Below, one piece after another: positions 11,037 through 21,550 of a stretch of 30,842 nt of DNA (position 1 is the first letter of the stretch; each line of letters begins with the position of its first letter). The position numbers and the translations under genes are program-made. The DNA lies in the NCBI GenBank assembly GCA_000934455.1, contig KN882209.1, positions 156,671 to 187,512 of the forward strand. Direction: 5' to 3'. Under the pieces are notes generated by a model. The model saw nothing but the letters and a program-made list of their open reading frames with translations, was not told the origin of the DNA and searched no databases. This DNA comes from Apostichopus parvimensis (taxonomy: Eukaryota; Echinodermata; Holothuroidea; Aspidochirotida; Stichopodidae).

Positions 11037-13084
11037 ACAATACTTTCTGTGTTATCAATTATAAAGCACATTTCATTCAAGTAACTGTGGTCGAATATAA
11101 CAGATTCAGCATTAACTTCTTATTCCTTTTACAATAAATGTTTATTTTCTTCGCATGTATCATTCAGACTTAGATGGCTTTATACGTCAGCAGGATCACC
11201 ACAATTGCCAGCTAGTTACATTCCATGTTTATAGAATTACCCAAAACAAAATATTGAAATAATTGTCACAACATGTACGACATAACAAACTGCAGTCACA
11301 TTGACTTTCAACTTCTTTAATATTTGCGATTATTATCAGACGAAAGACTTTTCATATTCCTATTTCAGCTTAAATATTACATGCATTTTTATAAACGATG
11401 TGGTCGCATTCATACCTTAGTTTTTGAAAATTATGTATTTTGCCAGGTACCTTTCATGTCAGTTTGAAAGGTGTCCTTAACTTTCCAATAAATTAGTTAC
11501 ATAACTTTGGTCTTTTTTTTACTGTTTCTGGACTCTGTTTTACCGAACCGTGCAGGAATAGTAACCTCGACTATTACATTAAACACACCCGAGTGCAGCT
11601 GGCAAATATCCATAAATGGACAGATTCATTGTCCGCTGCTGTCAAGCCTAGATTACCTTAAGTGTAACATCAAGGTGTTATTGTAATTAACTATACTTTT
11701 CTACAAATAGTATATAGCACAGTGTACCCTATTCTTTAGTGCCACTGAATGGTGGGCAAGGGGACAGACTTCTTACACCACTGACGGCGATAATTCAAGA
11801 AATTCCCCCTTTTTTTATCCCCATGATTCAACATTTGTGATTTGCATGTCCGTTTACCAATCTCCTTTCTCTCCATCTTCCCCAACCGACTGATTTACAA
11901 TCTTACAACAAAGATAGAGCCTTATCACTCAAAAGTATTGCTGAGAAAAAATAAGTGAAATCAGTGAAAAGAAAGACTAATGCCAGCTGAAAACTTAAAA
12001 ACCATCCTGAGAAAAATTGCACAAATCAAATTTAAGAACGAGAAAAAAGCAAGTTTTCTTGTTGTTGAGAAAACTGAGAATGGGTGGAAGCAACATTAGT
12101 CATTCACCATTAAACCTTGAAAAAAAAAAACTACTTCTTCTTCCTGATGAGAGTTAGGAAAAAAGGGGAACTTGCTAAAAATGTGTATACCCTGTTTCAA
12201 AGTTTAACATTAAGAAGAGAGTTTTATTTGCGCAAGTCATTAATCCAAGGAACATTATGTATCATAACATTTTGTGTGCATGTTTATTAATTGTCCCCAC
12301 CCCCTTGTTCTTCCCACTCCCACCTCCCCCAAGGAATTTTGTTATAACATAATTCTTCATAATATTGTTTTTCTAAAATATATATTTAATGACATGTTTG
12401 GGTAAATCAACTTCTTTTTGAAAACCCAATGATAGTGTACACAAAAATAACGTAGGATACTGTTTTAATAATACAATTTTGTCTTCATGTTTAGTTGATT
12501 CAACTTATGACATTGACATGAAGAAGATGAAAAACTGCACACCATTACAAAAAATCATCCAAACCAGGTCGACATGTTACCAGAAATTTAAAACTTCACT
12601 TTGGCAAGGTAACGTTATTCCATTAAGTATTGGAAAATAGTACAAAGAAGTTTTGTCATTTATCATTTCTAGAGATTTTCAATAAAATGGAAAGTTATTC
12701 CAGTTTTATAATACCATCTGGTGTGTATTTAAATTTCTTCCACTCCTAAACCGAGACAAAAAAGGAGTTTCCTGAATGGGAAAGAAAAGATTAGAAACAA
12801 TTAAATAAAAAATAAAAATACGCTTGGTATATTCTGTATTTAATAAAAGTATATGTAAGGTTTCATCTACAAATGCAACTCAATGACATCATAGATAGAT
12901 ATATCAAACAATAATACATAAGCCTTCAGAATTTTACTCAAGATCTAATAAATTCATGACATTTGAAAGACAAATATTTTGAAGGTATGTAGCACATCCA
13001 TGATGAGTCACTGCTACATTCATCCTTCATTATCAAATCATTCCGATGCAAGAGTAACTAAGTCTGGAGGTTTCACCACCAGAC
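11037..13084. other. Intergenic, no gene seen
   Basis: AT-rich sequence between the two minisatellites, with poly-A, poly-T and CCCC-rich patches (12297-12333). No coding, RNA or transposon signature recognised. Confidence 0.6.
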
Positions 13085-13612
13085 TTGTAGCACGAGTACA
13101 ACAGCATGAGTATGAGTACACTTCAAATTCCACTCAGTATGAGTAAATATGAGTACAAGCAATATGAGTACGAGGCACTAAATATGAGTACAAGGCACTA
13201 AATATGAGCATGAGGCACTAAATATGAGAACAAGGCACTAAATATGAGCATGTGGCACTAAGTAGAGTATAAGTAAATATGAGTACAAGGCACTAAATAT
13301 GAGTACAATGCATTAAATATGAGCACAAGGCACTAAATATGAGTACAATGCACTAAATATGAGCACAAGGCACTAAATATGAGTACAGGGCACTAAATAT
13401 GAGTACAAGGCACTACATATGAGCATGAGGCACTAAATATGAGAACAAGGCACTAAATATGAGCATGTGGCACTAAATATGAGTACAATGCACTAAATAT
13501 GAGCACAAGGCACTAAATATGAGTACAGGGCACTAAATATGAGTACAAGGCACTACATATGAGTTTAAATTAAAAATATGAGTACAAGTTTATATGAGTA
13601 CGAGGCACTAAA
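13085..13612 (+). repeat. 20-bp minisatellite with 140-bp higher-order period
   Basis: The unit is GAGTACAAGGCACTAAATAT with point variants (GAGCATGAGG, GAGAACAAGG, GAGTACAATG). Regular 20-bp spacing runs from about 13276 to 13560, with degenerate copies on both sides. The 80-bp block 13341-13420 recurs exactly at 13481-13560, 140 bp away (seven units). A 55-bp variant string at 13206-13260 recurs at 13421-13475. Confidence 0.96.
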
Positions 13613-14299
13613 TACAAGTTCATCTTGCACTCTTCATCTATACCTGATTTCCAGAATGCCCTGAGTACAAGTATTGAGTACATATCCATGAAGATGAGTA
13701 CCAATACAGGCAACTTAACATATTAGTTGAAGTCTGGTTACCACTGCGACGGGCAACATTATAACTTCTTGTGACCAACAAAGTACAAATATTGTTTGAG
13801 GGAATGATACAGCACCCTACCTGCCTGGACTGCACAACACGTCCAACATATCAATGAGCTGAATTTTAAATAGATAGTGACCCTTTAAGTACCATTTTAA
13901 TTTTCCATAAAGTCACCGGCAATTTGAAGAGTCACCATTTTGTATGATGTAAAATCCCCCAAAACAGCTGTTTGGTGCGAGGTGGAACATATGTATTATG
14001 TACGATACCAGTCTTTATACCTTTGCAGTGAACTGAAGCAGTAACATGCATGCAATCAACTGTGAGATACTGTAAAGTTAGGCCAATAAGTATACACCTG
14101 TATAGCATTTTGCAGTCATGCCAACACTGCATCCAACCGACAGCAAAATATGCCCAGAATAAGACAAAATGGCCGCTCTTTCAAATTGGCAGTGCCGAAT
14201 ATTACACTTGAAACATTTTGGACTCATTTTGGTAAAATCCAATATAATAGGGTACATTAGTTTGGAATAGGAATTGCCCATCACATATAAATGTCTGGT
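13613..14299. other. Intergenic, no gene seen
   Basis: Sequence beyond the last exon of the - strand SCCPDH paralogue. Several short open frames on the - strand lack any family or splice signal. Confidence 0.55.
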
Positions 14300-14305
14300 T
14301 TTATT
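14300..14305 (-). terminator. AATAAA polyadenylation signal of the inverted SCCPDH copy
   Basis: TTTATT on the + strand reads AATAAA on the - strand, about 39 bases past the stop codon. Its position suits a short 3' untranslated region. Confidence 0.6.
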
Positions 14306-14343
14306 GTGAAATTCGTCTTTTAAAGTGATACCTTGACTGCCTT

Positions 14344-14452
14344 TTAGAGCTTGTACGCTGGTTTAGTGACAGAGAACTTGACTCCATGCTGGTGGCAACG
14401 ATCTATCAGAGTTGTCTTATAGAAGGCAGCAGCAGGGGTGTACACTCCACCT
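14344..14452 (-). CDS. SCCPDH: SCCPDH paralogue, last exon
   Basis: Acceptor tttcag|agg on the - strand. Encodes GGVYTPAAAFYKTTLIDRCH, then QHGVKFSV and AYKL before TAA. Confidence 0.93.
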
Positions 14453-16597
14453 CTGAAATATAAACAAATCAAAGGATGTAAAAGTAGATAGGGGAGAGGA
14501 GAAGGGCAGGGGGGTGGGGGGACGGCCACTTCCTCTGTAGATTCCTTCAACGGCGTCGTTCAGCAGAACAGAGGATTTTCTGTGACGAGCTGCCCATAAG
14601 TTAGGAGTGAAATAATGCTTACCAATTTTTCCCATCTTTTTTTTATTCTGATGAACAGAATCTATGGTTTGCATAATACTTCACTTAGTGGTATGGCCTA
14701 CTTGACATGTTATGGAGGTCATTTCAATAAACCATACAAATGGTATTGAAATGTCAACCATACAATGGTATTGAAATGTCAACCTAAACTGTACAAATCA
14801 TACTCAACTAAAATGGTTTCTCACAAGTCAAAGTAGATGAGTGGAGGCAGAAGAGAGATGCTAATTGTATGTTCCCAGGGTGGTACAGAATGGTATCAGG
14901 GTGGCAAAGAGTAAAAAAAATACTAAAAACAGTATCCAACAAAAGCTGTCGTTCAAATACATGGCTTTTCAATGTAACGTTTTACACAAAAACATGTAAC
15001 CTACTGAAAGTCTTATCCAAACTTACCTTTCAGGAAGTTTGTCAGCTTCCTGTAAGATAGTCAGTGCTGACTGGACCATCACGATCGGAGTAGCGACGTA
15101 GGCCATCTCTGCGATGGGAAGAAAAGAAAAGTGTTTGCAGACGTAATTATTCTGGCAATGAGAACGGGTAGCTGGTCATTCTGACTTACTACTTTCCATT
15201 GTATACAGCTTCTAGTAATTTCACATTTTCATTCACACTGTTAAACTATGATCATACCATCAAAATGGAAATTTACCTACATGGCAGTCTGCAGTTTTTG
15301 TTGTGGTTAGAGGCAAAGTTTTATTCAATGACCTGTTGGATGGCAGGGGACATCGGTCTTGATAAGAATGAAGACAGAACAAACAAGCAGACGGACAGAC
15401 GGACTGACCGGCCAAGAGAAAGATCAGTGGATGCATAAAACCATCAATAAGGACATAAAAACAGGCCCTAATTGAAAAACGAAGAATGAAGAAATGAAAA
15501 CTGTGGGCACTTTTTCCTGCTAAGAGAGCTGAAAGAGATACTACCAATTTCCATATCAGCAATCGAAATCAAAGAAAACTTTGCAAAAGGTATGACTCGA
15601 CTTTTAGACACTCCTTCCGTAGGGTTAGGGTCAGGTTGGAGATTTCACACCTTAATTCCTACCTCCGTCAACGGCATTGCTTAGAGGGTCTGATTGTTCA
15701 GAGGCAGACTGACAAAGCTTAAAAACAAAACAACTTCTTATGAATTGGACAGCCTACCTTAGAAAAAGGATAGTTTCTACTACTGAAAATCAGACAATTT
15801 TTTTAACTTTCATACTTTTTCTCACTGAAGGCTTTTCCAGTAAGATAGAGGTGGGGAATATTCTTATTAATACAATTTTGCTCTCTTGGATCAATAATAG
15901 TGGTAGCTGTACTAAAATAATTGTTTGCGTTTCATTGGTACGTAATCTAAACAAGCTGCTACTTGAAACCTGCCATTCTAAGACTGAAACCTGTTACCAC
16001 ATCAGCTGCTTGGTTGCATATTAAATATTTAATGGTACTTTGTATCTTTCTTACCAGACCATGAAATATTCACACATATTTCAATCAAACTAATTCAATC
16101 CAACTAACAGACTCATGTGTTAACATCCATTTAGCTGCCCCTCCTACCTATCCATTTGCTTACAGATACAGACAATTTTCCATCAAACAAGAGTTCATGT
16201 AATATTTTAACTTTTTCGTGGGAAAACTGTTTAATGGGTCTTGCTCAAAGTATAGTGTTTGCCCAGTTTCCTTGTTACTTGGTGTGGTTTTTGTGGAGTA
16301 AAGGGACAAGTTTTTCTGGTATCTTATCTATTCTTTACCAGTGGTATACAGTAAAACACAAGATTGTCACAAATTTAAACAAAATACAGATTTGAAATAA
16401 CAAATAGATTTCAAATGTTTTCACAAACCTGGTCCATCAACTTGTGTGATGATTTCCATGTCCTCTTTCTCCGTCTTCTCGACAGCTTCTGACGAGAAAC
16501 CTCTGCCTCTGAACTTAAAGTTGAAGGAAGTACCTGCCATCTGGGCGTCACTGGGTCCCTCGTGGCTGAAAGCACCAAAAGTGAATGCCCCTGGATA
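14344..16597 (-). CDS. SCCPDH: SCCPDH paralogue, last three exons only
   Basis: Exons in transcript order: 16597-16429 (169 bp, phase 0-1), 15108-15027 (82 bp, phase 1-2), 14452-14344 (109 bp to the TAA stop). They encode the C-terminal 119 residues of an SCCPDH-like protein. Exon lengths and phases equal those of 7580-8885. By hand count, 87 of 119 residues match the + strand copy. All splice sites are intact and there is no stop or frameshift. The membrane exon and everything upstream were not found between 16598 and the transposon at 17155, nor between that transposon and the sushi exons. Either the rest lies beyond the window across a very large intron, or this is a 3' fragment separated from its 5' part. 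The protein ends AYKL. Confidence 0.88.
14720..14781. repeat. Two 25-26-bp tandem copies with a hairpin
   Basis: 14731-14756 and 14757-14781 are near-identical direct copies built on GGTATTGAAATGTCA. The first also pairs with CATTTCAATA at 14720-14729 to form a 10-bp stem. It lies in the intron of the paralogue. Confidence 0.8.
15027..15108 (-). CDS. SCCPDH: SCCPDH paralogue, penultimate exon
   Basis: Acceptor atcgcag|ag, donor aaag|gtaagt on the - strand. Encodes EMAYVATPIVMVQSALTILQ and ADKLPER. Confidence 0.93.
16429..16597 (-). CDS. SCCPDH: SCCPDH paralogue, antepenultimate exon
   Basis: Acceptor atttcag|tat, donor ccag|gtttgt (the same unusual donor as the + strand copy). Encodes YPGAFTFGAFSHEGPSDAQM, FKFRGRGFSS and IITQVDGP. 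Confidence 0.94.
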
Positions 16598-16629
16598 CTG
16601 AAATTGAGAAGAGTTCATATTCTCAAGTT

Positions 16630-16956
16630 GAGATCGTGGTGGACAACTGGGTAAGGCATCATCGGGCCTCGTGATACAAGGATTGCTGGTTCGATTCCAG
16701 CCTAGTTCATTACATTGTGTCCTCGGGCAAGATGCTTTATCTCAATTGCCTCTCTCCACCCGGGGTTAAATGGGGTACCTGTGATGTAACTTGTCATTGG
16801 ACGCAGTATATAACTGCAGCCGCCTGGAGGGATTATCTCTGGGACAGGTTATCATTGACCAGGGGTAATATAACGTCTGAAATGCGCTTTGAGACCTATT
16901 GCTGGTATAAAGCGCTATATAAAAATTTGAATATTAATAATATTATTAAATATTAG
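16630..16956 (+). mobile_element. tRNA-derived SINE
   Basis: The 5' part resembles a tRNA: a loose A-box around 16638-16650 and a perfect pol III B-box GGTTCGATTCC at 16688-16698. A body with CTCGGGCAAGATGCTTTATC follows, then a 3' end with GCGCTTTGAG...AAAGCGCTATATAAA, typical of invertebrate and deuterostome SINEs, and an ATT-rich tail. It lies 32 bases upstream of the 16597 exon boundary, opposite to the host gene. No convincing target duplication was identified. Confidence 0.85.
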
Positions 16957-17154
16957 TATTCATCAAGACTGTCAGAAATGTAACAATGTTCCTTGTTATA
17001 AGTTGCTAGGAGAGGACTCAAACGAATGAGGCTGGCATGTAAAGTGATAAATATACACTCATCTCATCTTTATGCAAATCAGGAAAGGAATTTCTAGATA
17101 TTTGAAGTCCTTTTCTTTTAAGACATCATTGCAAGTGAAGAAGAAATAGAAATA
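16957..17154. other. Gap between SINE and transposon
   Basis: Short unique-looking stretch upstream of the paralogue's 16597 exon boundary. Searched by eye for the missing membrane-segment exon; not found. Confidence 0.55.
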
Positions 17155-17298
17155 GGCCGTGGGCCGAAGTAGGAAAAGTGATCTAAAAATAAACTTTCGT
17201 TGCAAAGTCACGGGGTCTACATGAAACCCATTATATTTTATTAGCAATATGTATTATTTTCCAAAATCAGTTGTTCCCAAGCGTCAATGTTGCACATT
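17155..17298 (+). repeat. Left terminal inverted repeat of the Academ-like element
   Basis: Starts GGCCGTGGGCCGAAGT; the opposite end starts GACCGTGGGCCGAAGT in reverse complement. Later blocks TTCGTTGCAA, GTTGTTCCCA and TGCACATT are shared in order. Confidence 0.7.
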
Positions 17299-18584
17299 AA
17301 TGTTTTTTAAGCCAAAATGGCGGCAATTTCCCCATACATATCCTGCACAAAATAGAATAGGCCACAAATACCATACAATTGATCAAAAGGAGAATCTACC
17401 TTCATGTTGAGGTTCCGCCAGCTATTTTGAACAAACGTACGATGATAATTTGTTTCGTGGGGTGTGGGGGTGTCTACACAAGGTCATAAAGCACTAAAAA
17501 TAGAATAGAGGGCGCTGTCCATTTCAATATATCAGCGCATTGCATACTGCTATGCGAAAAATTATAATTAAAATTACTCTGCGATGCTTTTCGTTTTAAT
17601 TTAACTTCTGATCATGTGCCAAACATCCTTCTCCTCAGCCCAATCCTATGCACTGCAATTCCCATACCTATGTTTGGTAGCTGGACATGGATATATCAAA
17701 TGGTGCTTAAAATCGTACCCCTCTCCAAAATTTCAGAGATTGAAGCCCCTCTTGAATTGAAAATATTGAGGCAAAGTTAAGGGATTGGGAAGGTGTGGGG
17801 TAGGGTGAGATGGTGTAAGGAGGGGATATGTATAAATCTAGTTTATAAATGAGGAAAGCATATGGGAGTGAGGCTCCAATGTAAACCATAAAGTGTAAAG
17901 AAGGCGAAAAATGTGTGTTAGTTTCAGTTCTGAATTATATTATTATTATTGCAAAAGATCTTTTTTCATAAATTATCTTTGAAGCATTTCTTTTAACAGT
18001 TACTTTATAAAGGGCCAATACCTTATGAATAAAGAAGTGTAACTTAGAAATAGCATTTAGCATATTAGGTCAACGGCATATATGAAGGGTGACAGTATTC
18101 TAGTTATTGTTACACTCTTTGAACAAGACATTCAACATGCACTGAGTGAGGACATTATGTGGTACAATGATAATTATTATTATATAACCATTCAGAGAGT
18201 CAACTGAGTTGGAGATTTCTTGAAAAACTTGATTTTCAAAGCTAACACCACTTTTGACCAAAAGAGATTTAGTTGGTGTGCCTACATGCAAGTTTGAAAA
18301 TGTACTTAAAATATTATGTTCACAATCCAAGACATTACAGGCACACACCATCACCAGTGCATAAATTCCTTTTTACCATTATTATTAAACTAAAGTAACA
18401 TTTGAAAACATTTACTATATCTAGTAGATACGTACATTTTCATAGAACAGGACCTATGAAGTACATTGCAAATATTCATGAAAATTTGCAGGAATTTAGA
18501 CATGGCAACTTTCCATCATGTCATCTCTCATGCAAAATTGCAAATTTGAAGGTCTTGAATAATATATAACTAATCATTTAATAC
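17299..18584. other. Transposon interior downstream of its gene, no gene seen
   Basis: AT-rich 3' flank of the transposon gene. No clear AATAAA was seen on the - strand close to the stop at 18585, though ATTAAA overlaps the last codons. Small ATT-rich runs occur at 17940 and 18168. Confidence 0.55.
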
Positions 18585-19205
18585 CTAAATCACTTCTTCG
18601 TCAGTATCAACCTCCTCCTCTTCAACTTCATTTGAAGCAAACTTATTATCGCAGTCAGAACAGCGACACAGATCTGTACATGGCAGTCCATTTTGTACAC
18701 ATGAACAAATTCTCTGTCGGCATTTTGATTTCTTACATCCGCACTGAACAAATTCAAGTACACTATCAGGTGCAGGGGGGCAGTCCATCCAATCAATATC
18801 AAGGCTATCATCGACTACTTTCCATCCATAGCTTATGGGTGGAGGAACCTCAGGAAACTGTTCAAAGCATAGCTTGTGTATGGCAGTCTGGTAGTTTGCA
18901 CGTAAAATATGCTTCTGCAGGGCATCCTGAGTAGGAGGCATCCCAGTTTCACACCTAACATCAAGTCTAAACAAATTTAACCTTGCTTGGTTCACATCTG
19001 TGCATGCAGTCTGGCCATATAGACAACAAACAAATGATTGTAGTGCTTTTGACAACTCATTTGGGACATCAAATGTTTCTCCAAGTGAAGAAAATGTGTT
19101 ACAAAATTCTGGTCTAGACTTAAGTACTTTAAGGCATTTTACCTTACCCTTACCATAAAAAGAACTAACACTGTCGCACCCTGTAAAAACATGGAAACCA
19201 ATCAA
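18585..19205 (-). CDS. Transposon gene exon 3, third open segment (end of nuclease, CXC cluster)
   Basis: 206 residues counted from the Met at 19205, which is internal to the protein; the same frame is open to about 19255. TGCDSVSSFYGKGKVKCL near residues 8-25 matches the G-D-Y...GIG.VKA turn that completes an XPG/FEN1 nuclease. C155, C157, C162, C167, C169, C176, C180, C182 and C185 form a compact cluster (CGCKKSKC...CSC...CRCSDCDNK) resembling one half of the tesmin/TSO1 CXC zinc domain. An acidic tail (EVEEEEVDTDEEVI) closes the protein. Confidence 0.85.
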   Translation of the reverse strand: MIGFHVFTGCDSVSSFYGKGKVKCLKVLKSRPEFCNTFSSLGETFDVPNELSKALQSFVCCLYGQTACTDVNQARLNLFRLDVRCETGMPPTQDALQKHILRANYQTAIHKLCFEQFPEVPPPISYGWKVVDDSLDIDWMDCPPAPDSVLEFVQCGCKKSKCRQRICSCVQNGLPCTDLCRCSDCDNKFASNEVEEEEVDTDEEVI

Positions 19206-19251
19206 TGCAGAACAGATATCTGTTCCTACGTTATTAGCTACTTGCGCTACA

Positions 19252-21550
19252 TCAATAAATGCGCTTCTTATTTCCTACTCCTGTACTGAAAAACAATCTT
19301 GTAGAAAGGGTACTGCACATTGCAACAGCTATAATCATTACATCAGTATCTGGGCTCTTAATGATAATGTTGTTACACTTCGTAACACTAGATGCATAAG
19401 AGCAATGGAGAAAAATCCTGGTATCAGCCTCTTCATGGTTACACTGAAGGGCAGGAACAGGTTTACACTCAACTCCTGACTCTGTTGCACATATTTGATG
19501 ACATTCTTGATCATGAGCAATGAAAATCACCACACCATGCAGGTCCATATCACCAGAAGCCCACTTCTGAAAAACATATTTCACCAATGACTCTTTGTTC
19601 GTGCAAGCACTTAGGAATTTCTTCCATAGCTTGGGTACACTCTGATCATCTGAATATATTCTAAAAATCTCTGTACCACCAACACCCCTTTTCTCCCTTT
19701 CAGCATTTTTTATGCTTTTATTCAGATAGCGATCGGTCACAAAGTGAACATACATTGCATTGTTACTTCTGGCTAGATTAAGGAGAATATCAAGAACATG
19801 TCTAGCTAACAAACCAAATGTTGCAGGAGGATTTTTCAATTGTTGAAGGAGTGCCATACCATCAACAATCCATGCAGCTTCCATAGGAGGCCTTTCTACA
19901 TACAAGGTTGTATCAACCTTCTCTTCAAGAAACTGCATCATTTTTGCTTTGTTTGTCTTTACCAAACTTCCTTCACAAGTAGCAATAGATAAAGGAAAGA
20001 TACCTAAGGAGTAACTTAGCATTTCCTTAATATCAACTTGACGCGAACTGCCAATCAGGAGCAGTCTTGCAAAAAGATTACGGTCTGATTTCAAAACAAT
20101 TTCTTTGCCCTTCTGATTTGATTTCACCTTTTTTACCATTGAAGTGAAAGATTTAAGATTACATTTACGTAATGTAGCAAACACATCTTTGTCACCCTGT
20201 TGCAATCTCTCTTTGCAGTAGGCTTGCACAGCAGTTTCACCAACTTCTTGAGCTGAAAGTAGGTCTTCACAAACATCATCAGTGGCAACAACACCCGAGG
20301 AAATATTAACAAGCTGATGCTGATCAGGTTCAAATGGGTTGATCATACTTTCAACTGTAGCCATTACTAAGTTGGTGTGCTCTTCGTCCTTGCAGATTCT
20401 TGTCTTATCAAGATCTTTCTTCCTTGAGTGTAAAAACTTCCCTGCCATTGTCTGACACTCCTTGGTGATGGCAGCTCTCTCATGGCTCGATAAAATCCAG
20501 CGATGGACCGCACCTCTGTTCAGGGTAAAGCCAGTCAAACCGCCCTTTGTTTTTGTGTCCCTGTTGCATGTCTGTTCAATGGTCTGATCACGAGCAATCT
20601 GGCTAAATCCAAACTGATCCTGCCTTTGAACAACAAATTCTCCAGCAGACAGATTTTCATGTACATCAGGATGACTTTCAGGGAGATTTTTCATTTCCAG
20701 CCAGTAGACAGGAAGGTACCGTGAGTAATGAACTCTATCACAAGCGAAGAACCATGGTAGCATTGAGCGTACAGTTGACAAATGTAGCTCCCAATTACCC
20801 TCCCTGGTAGCACGGAGGAACAGCAGCAGAAGTTGAACCATCTCCAGATATGAACTCCAGAAAGCAAACGTTGGGTTAACAGCACTGTGCCTGCTAATGA
20901 ACTGTTGAAATTGCTGTTGAAGCATCTTCAGTTCATCCATTCTTACAAAATCTAAGATGGTATTAGATAGATAACTTTCATGTAAGTCAGCCAAAACCAT
21001 CCTGATTTCTTCTCTTTGTTGATCATTTAGTGTGTCTAGGAAAGCAAGCCAACGCAACCTGGATAAAGCATCTGCTGCTAACTTATGAGTCCGCACTGAC
21101 CTGTTGTAGTGATGACCATTTAAAACTCCGTTGATAGAGCCCTGGGCAACGATATTTGACTCGATAAGTAAATCTCTTAGACCAGCATCACCAAAGCGAC
21201 TGCCAATGCAGGCTAAGTATGCCATTGACACATGAAATTCTCCAAGTCTCATGACGATGCGGTTCCTAAAAACCTCACTTGTCCATCCAATTTGCTGCGC
21301 TTTGGCGTACGTTGCTTCATCCATGACCACTACCACTGTGTTGACAGAACTTTTGTCAGCAATCTTCAAGCTTTCTTGCAACACTGTGTGCAATGTGTCG
21401 TATTCTGTAGGACTTGCATTGATCACTGGCAAGTATGTAATTTGAGAAACCACTGGCACCTGTGGACACAACCCAATATTGTAACCAGTCCAAGTGGGTA
21501 TACTTGCACCATACTCTGCTTTCAGCGTACTAGCGGAACTCTTTGTACTC
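19252..21550 (-). CDS. Transposon gene exon 3, second open segment (transposase core and XPG nuclease)
   Basis: Open from about 21550 to 19252. Residues are numbered from a TTG at 21471, which is not a real start. Transposase-like part: D51 (VVVMDEATYAKA), D245 (FFACDRVHYSRYLP) and E299 (ARDQTIEQ) are my candidates for a DDE triad, with NRDTKTKGGLTGF following. XPG-like part: WIVDGMALL near 535 and VHFVTDRY near 575-582 match the N region; EEADTRIFLHC near 680-690 and IIIKSPDTDVMIIAV near 702-716 match the I region. The acidic residues needed for metal-dependent cleavage are present. Frame is lost at KKRIY just before the next segment. Confidence 0.8.

Noticed and set aside
10501..13612. CRISPR-like arrays
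   Set aside because: The units abut with no unique spacers, and the DNA is eukaryotic; these are minisatellites.
15199..15562. Overlapping open frames with a TDRRTDRP-type stretch
   Set aside because: Generated by short ACAGACGG-type simple repeats in an intron; no homology or splice support.
16630..16705. A functional tRNA gene suggested by a perfect B-box
   Set aside because: No clover-leaf can be closed and the sequence runs into a SINE body and ATT-rich tail.
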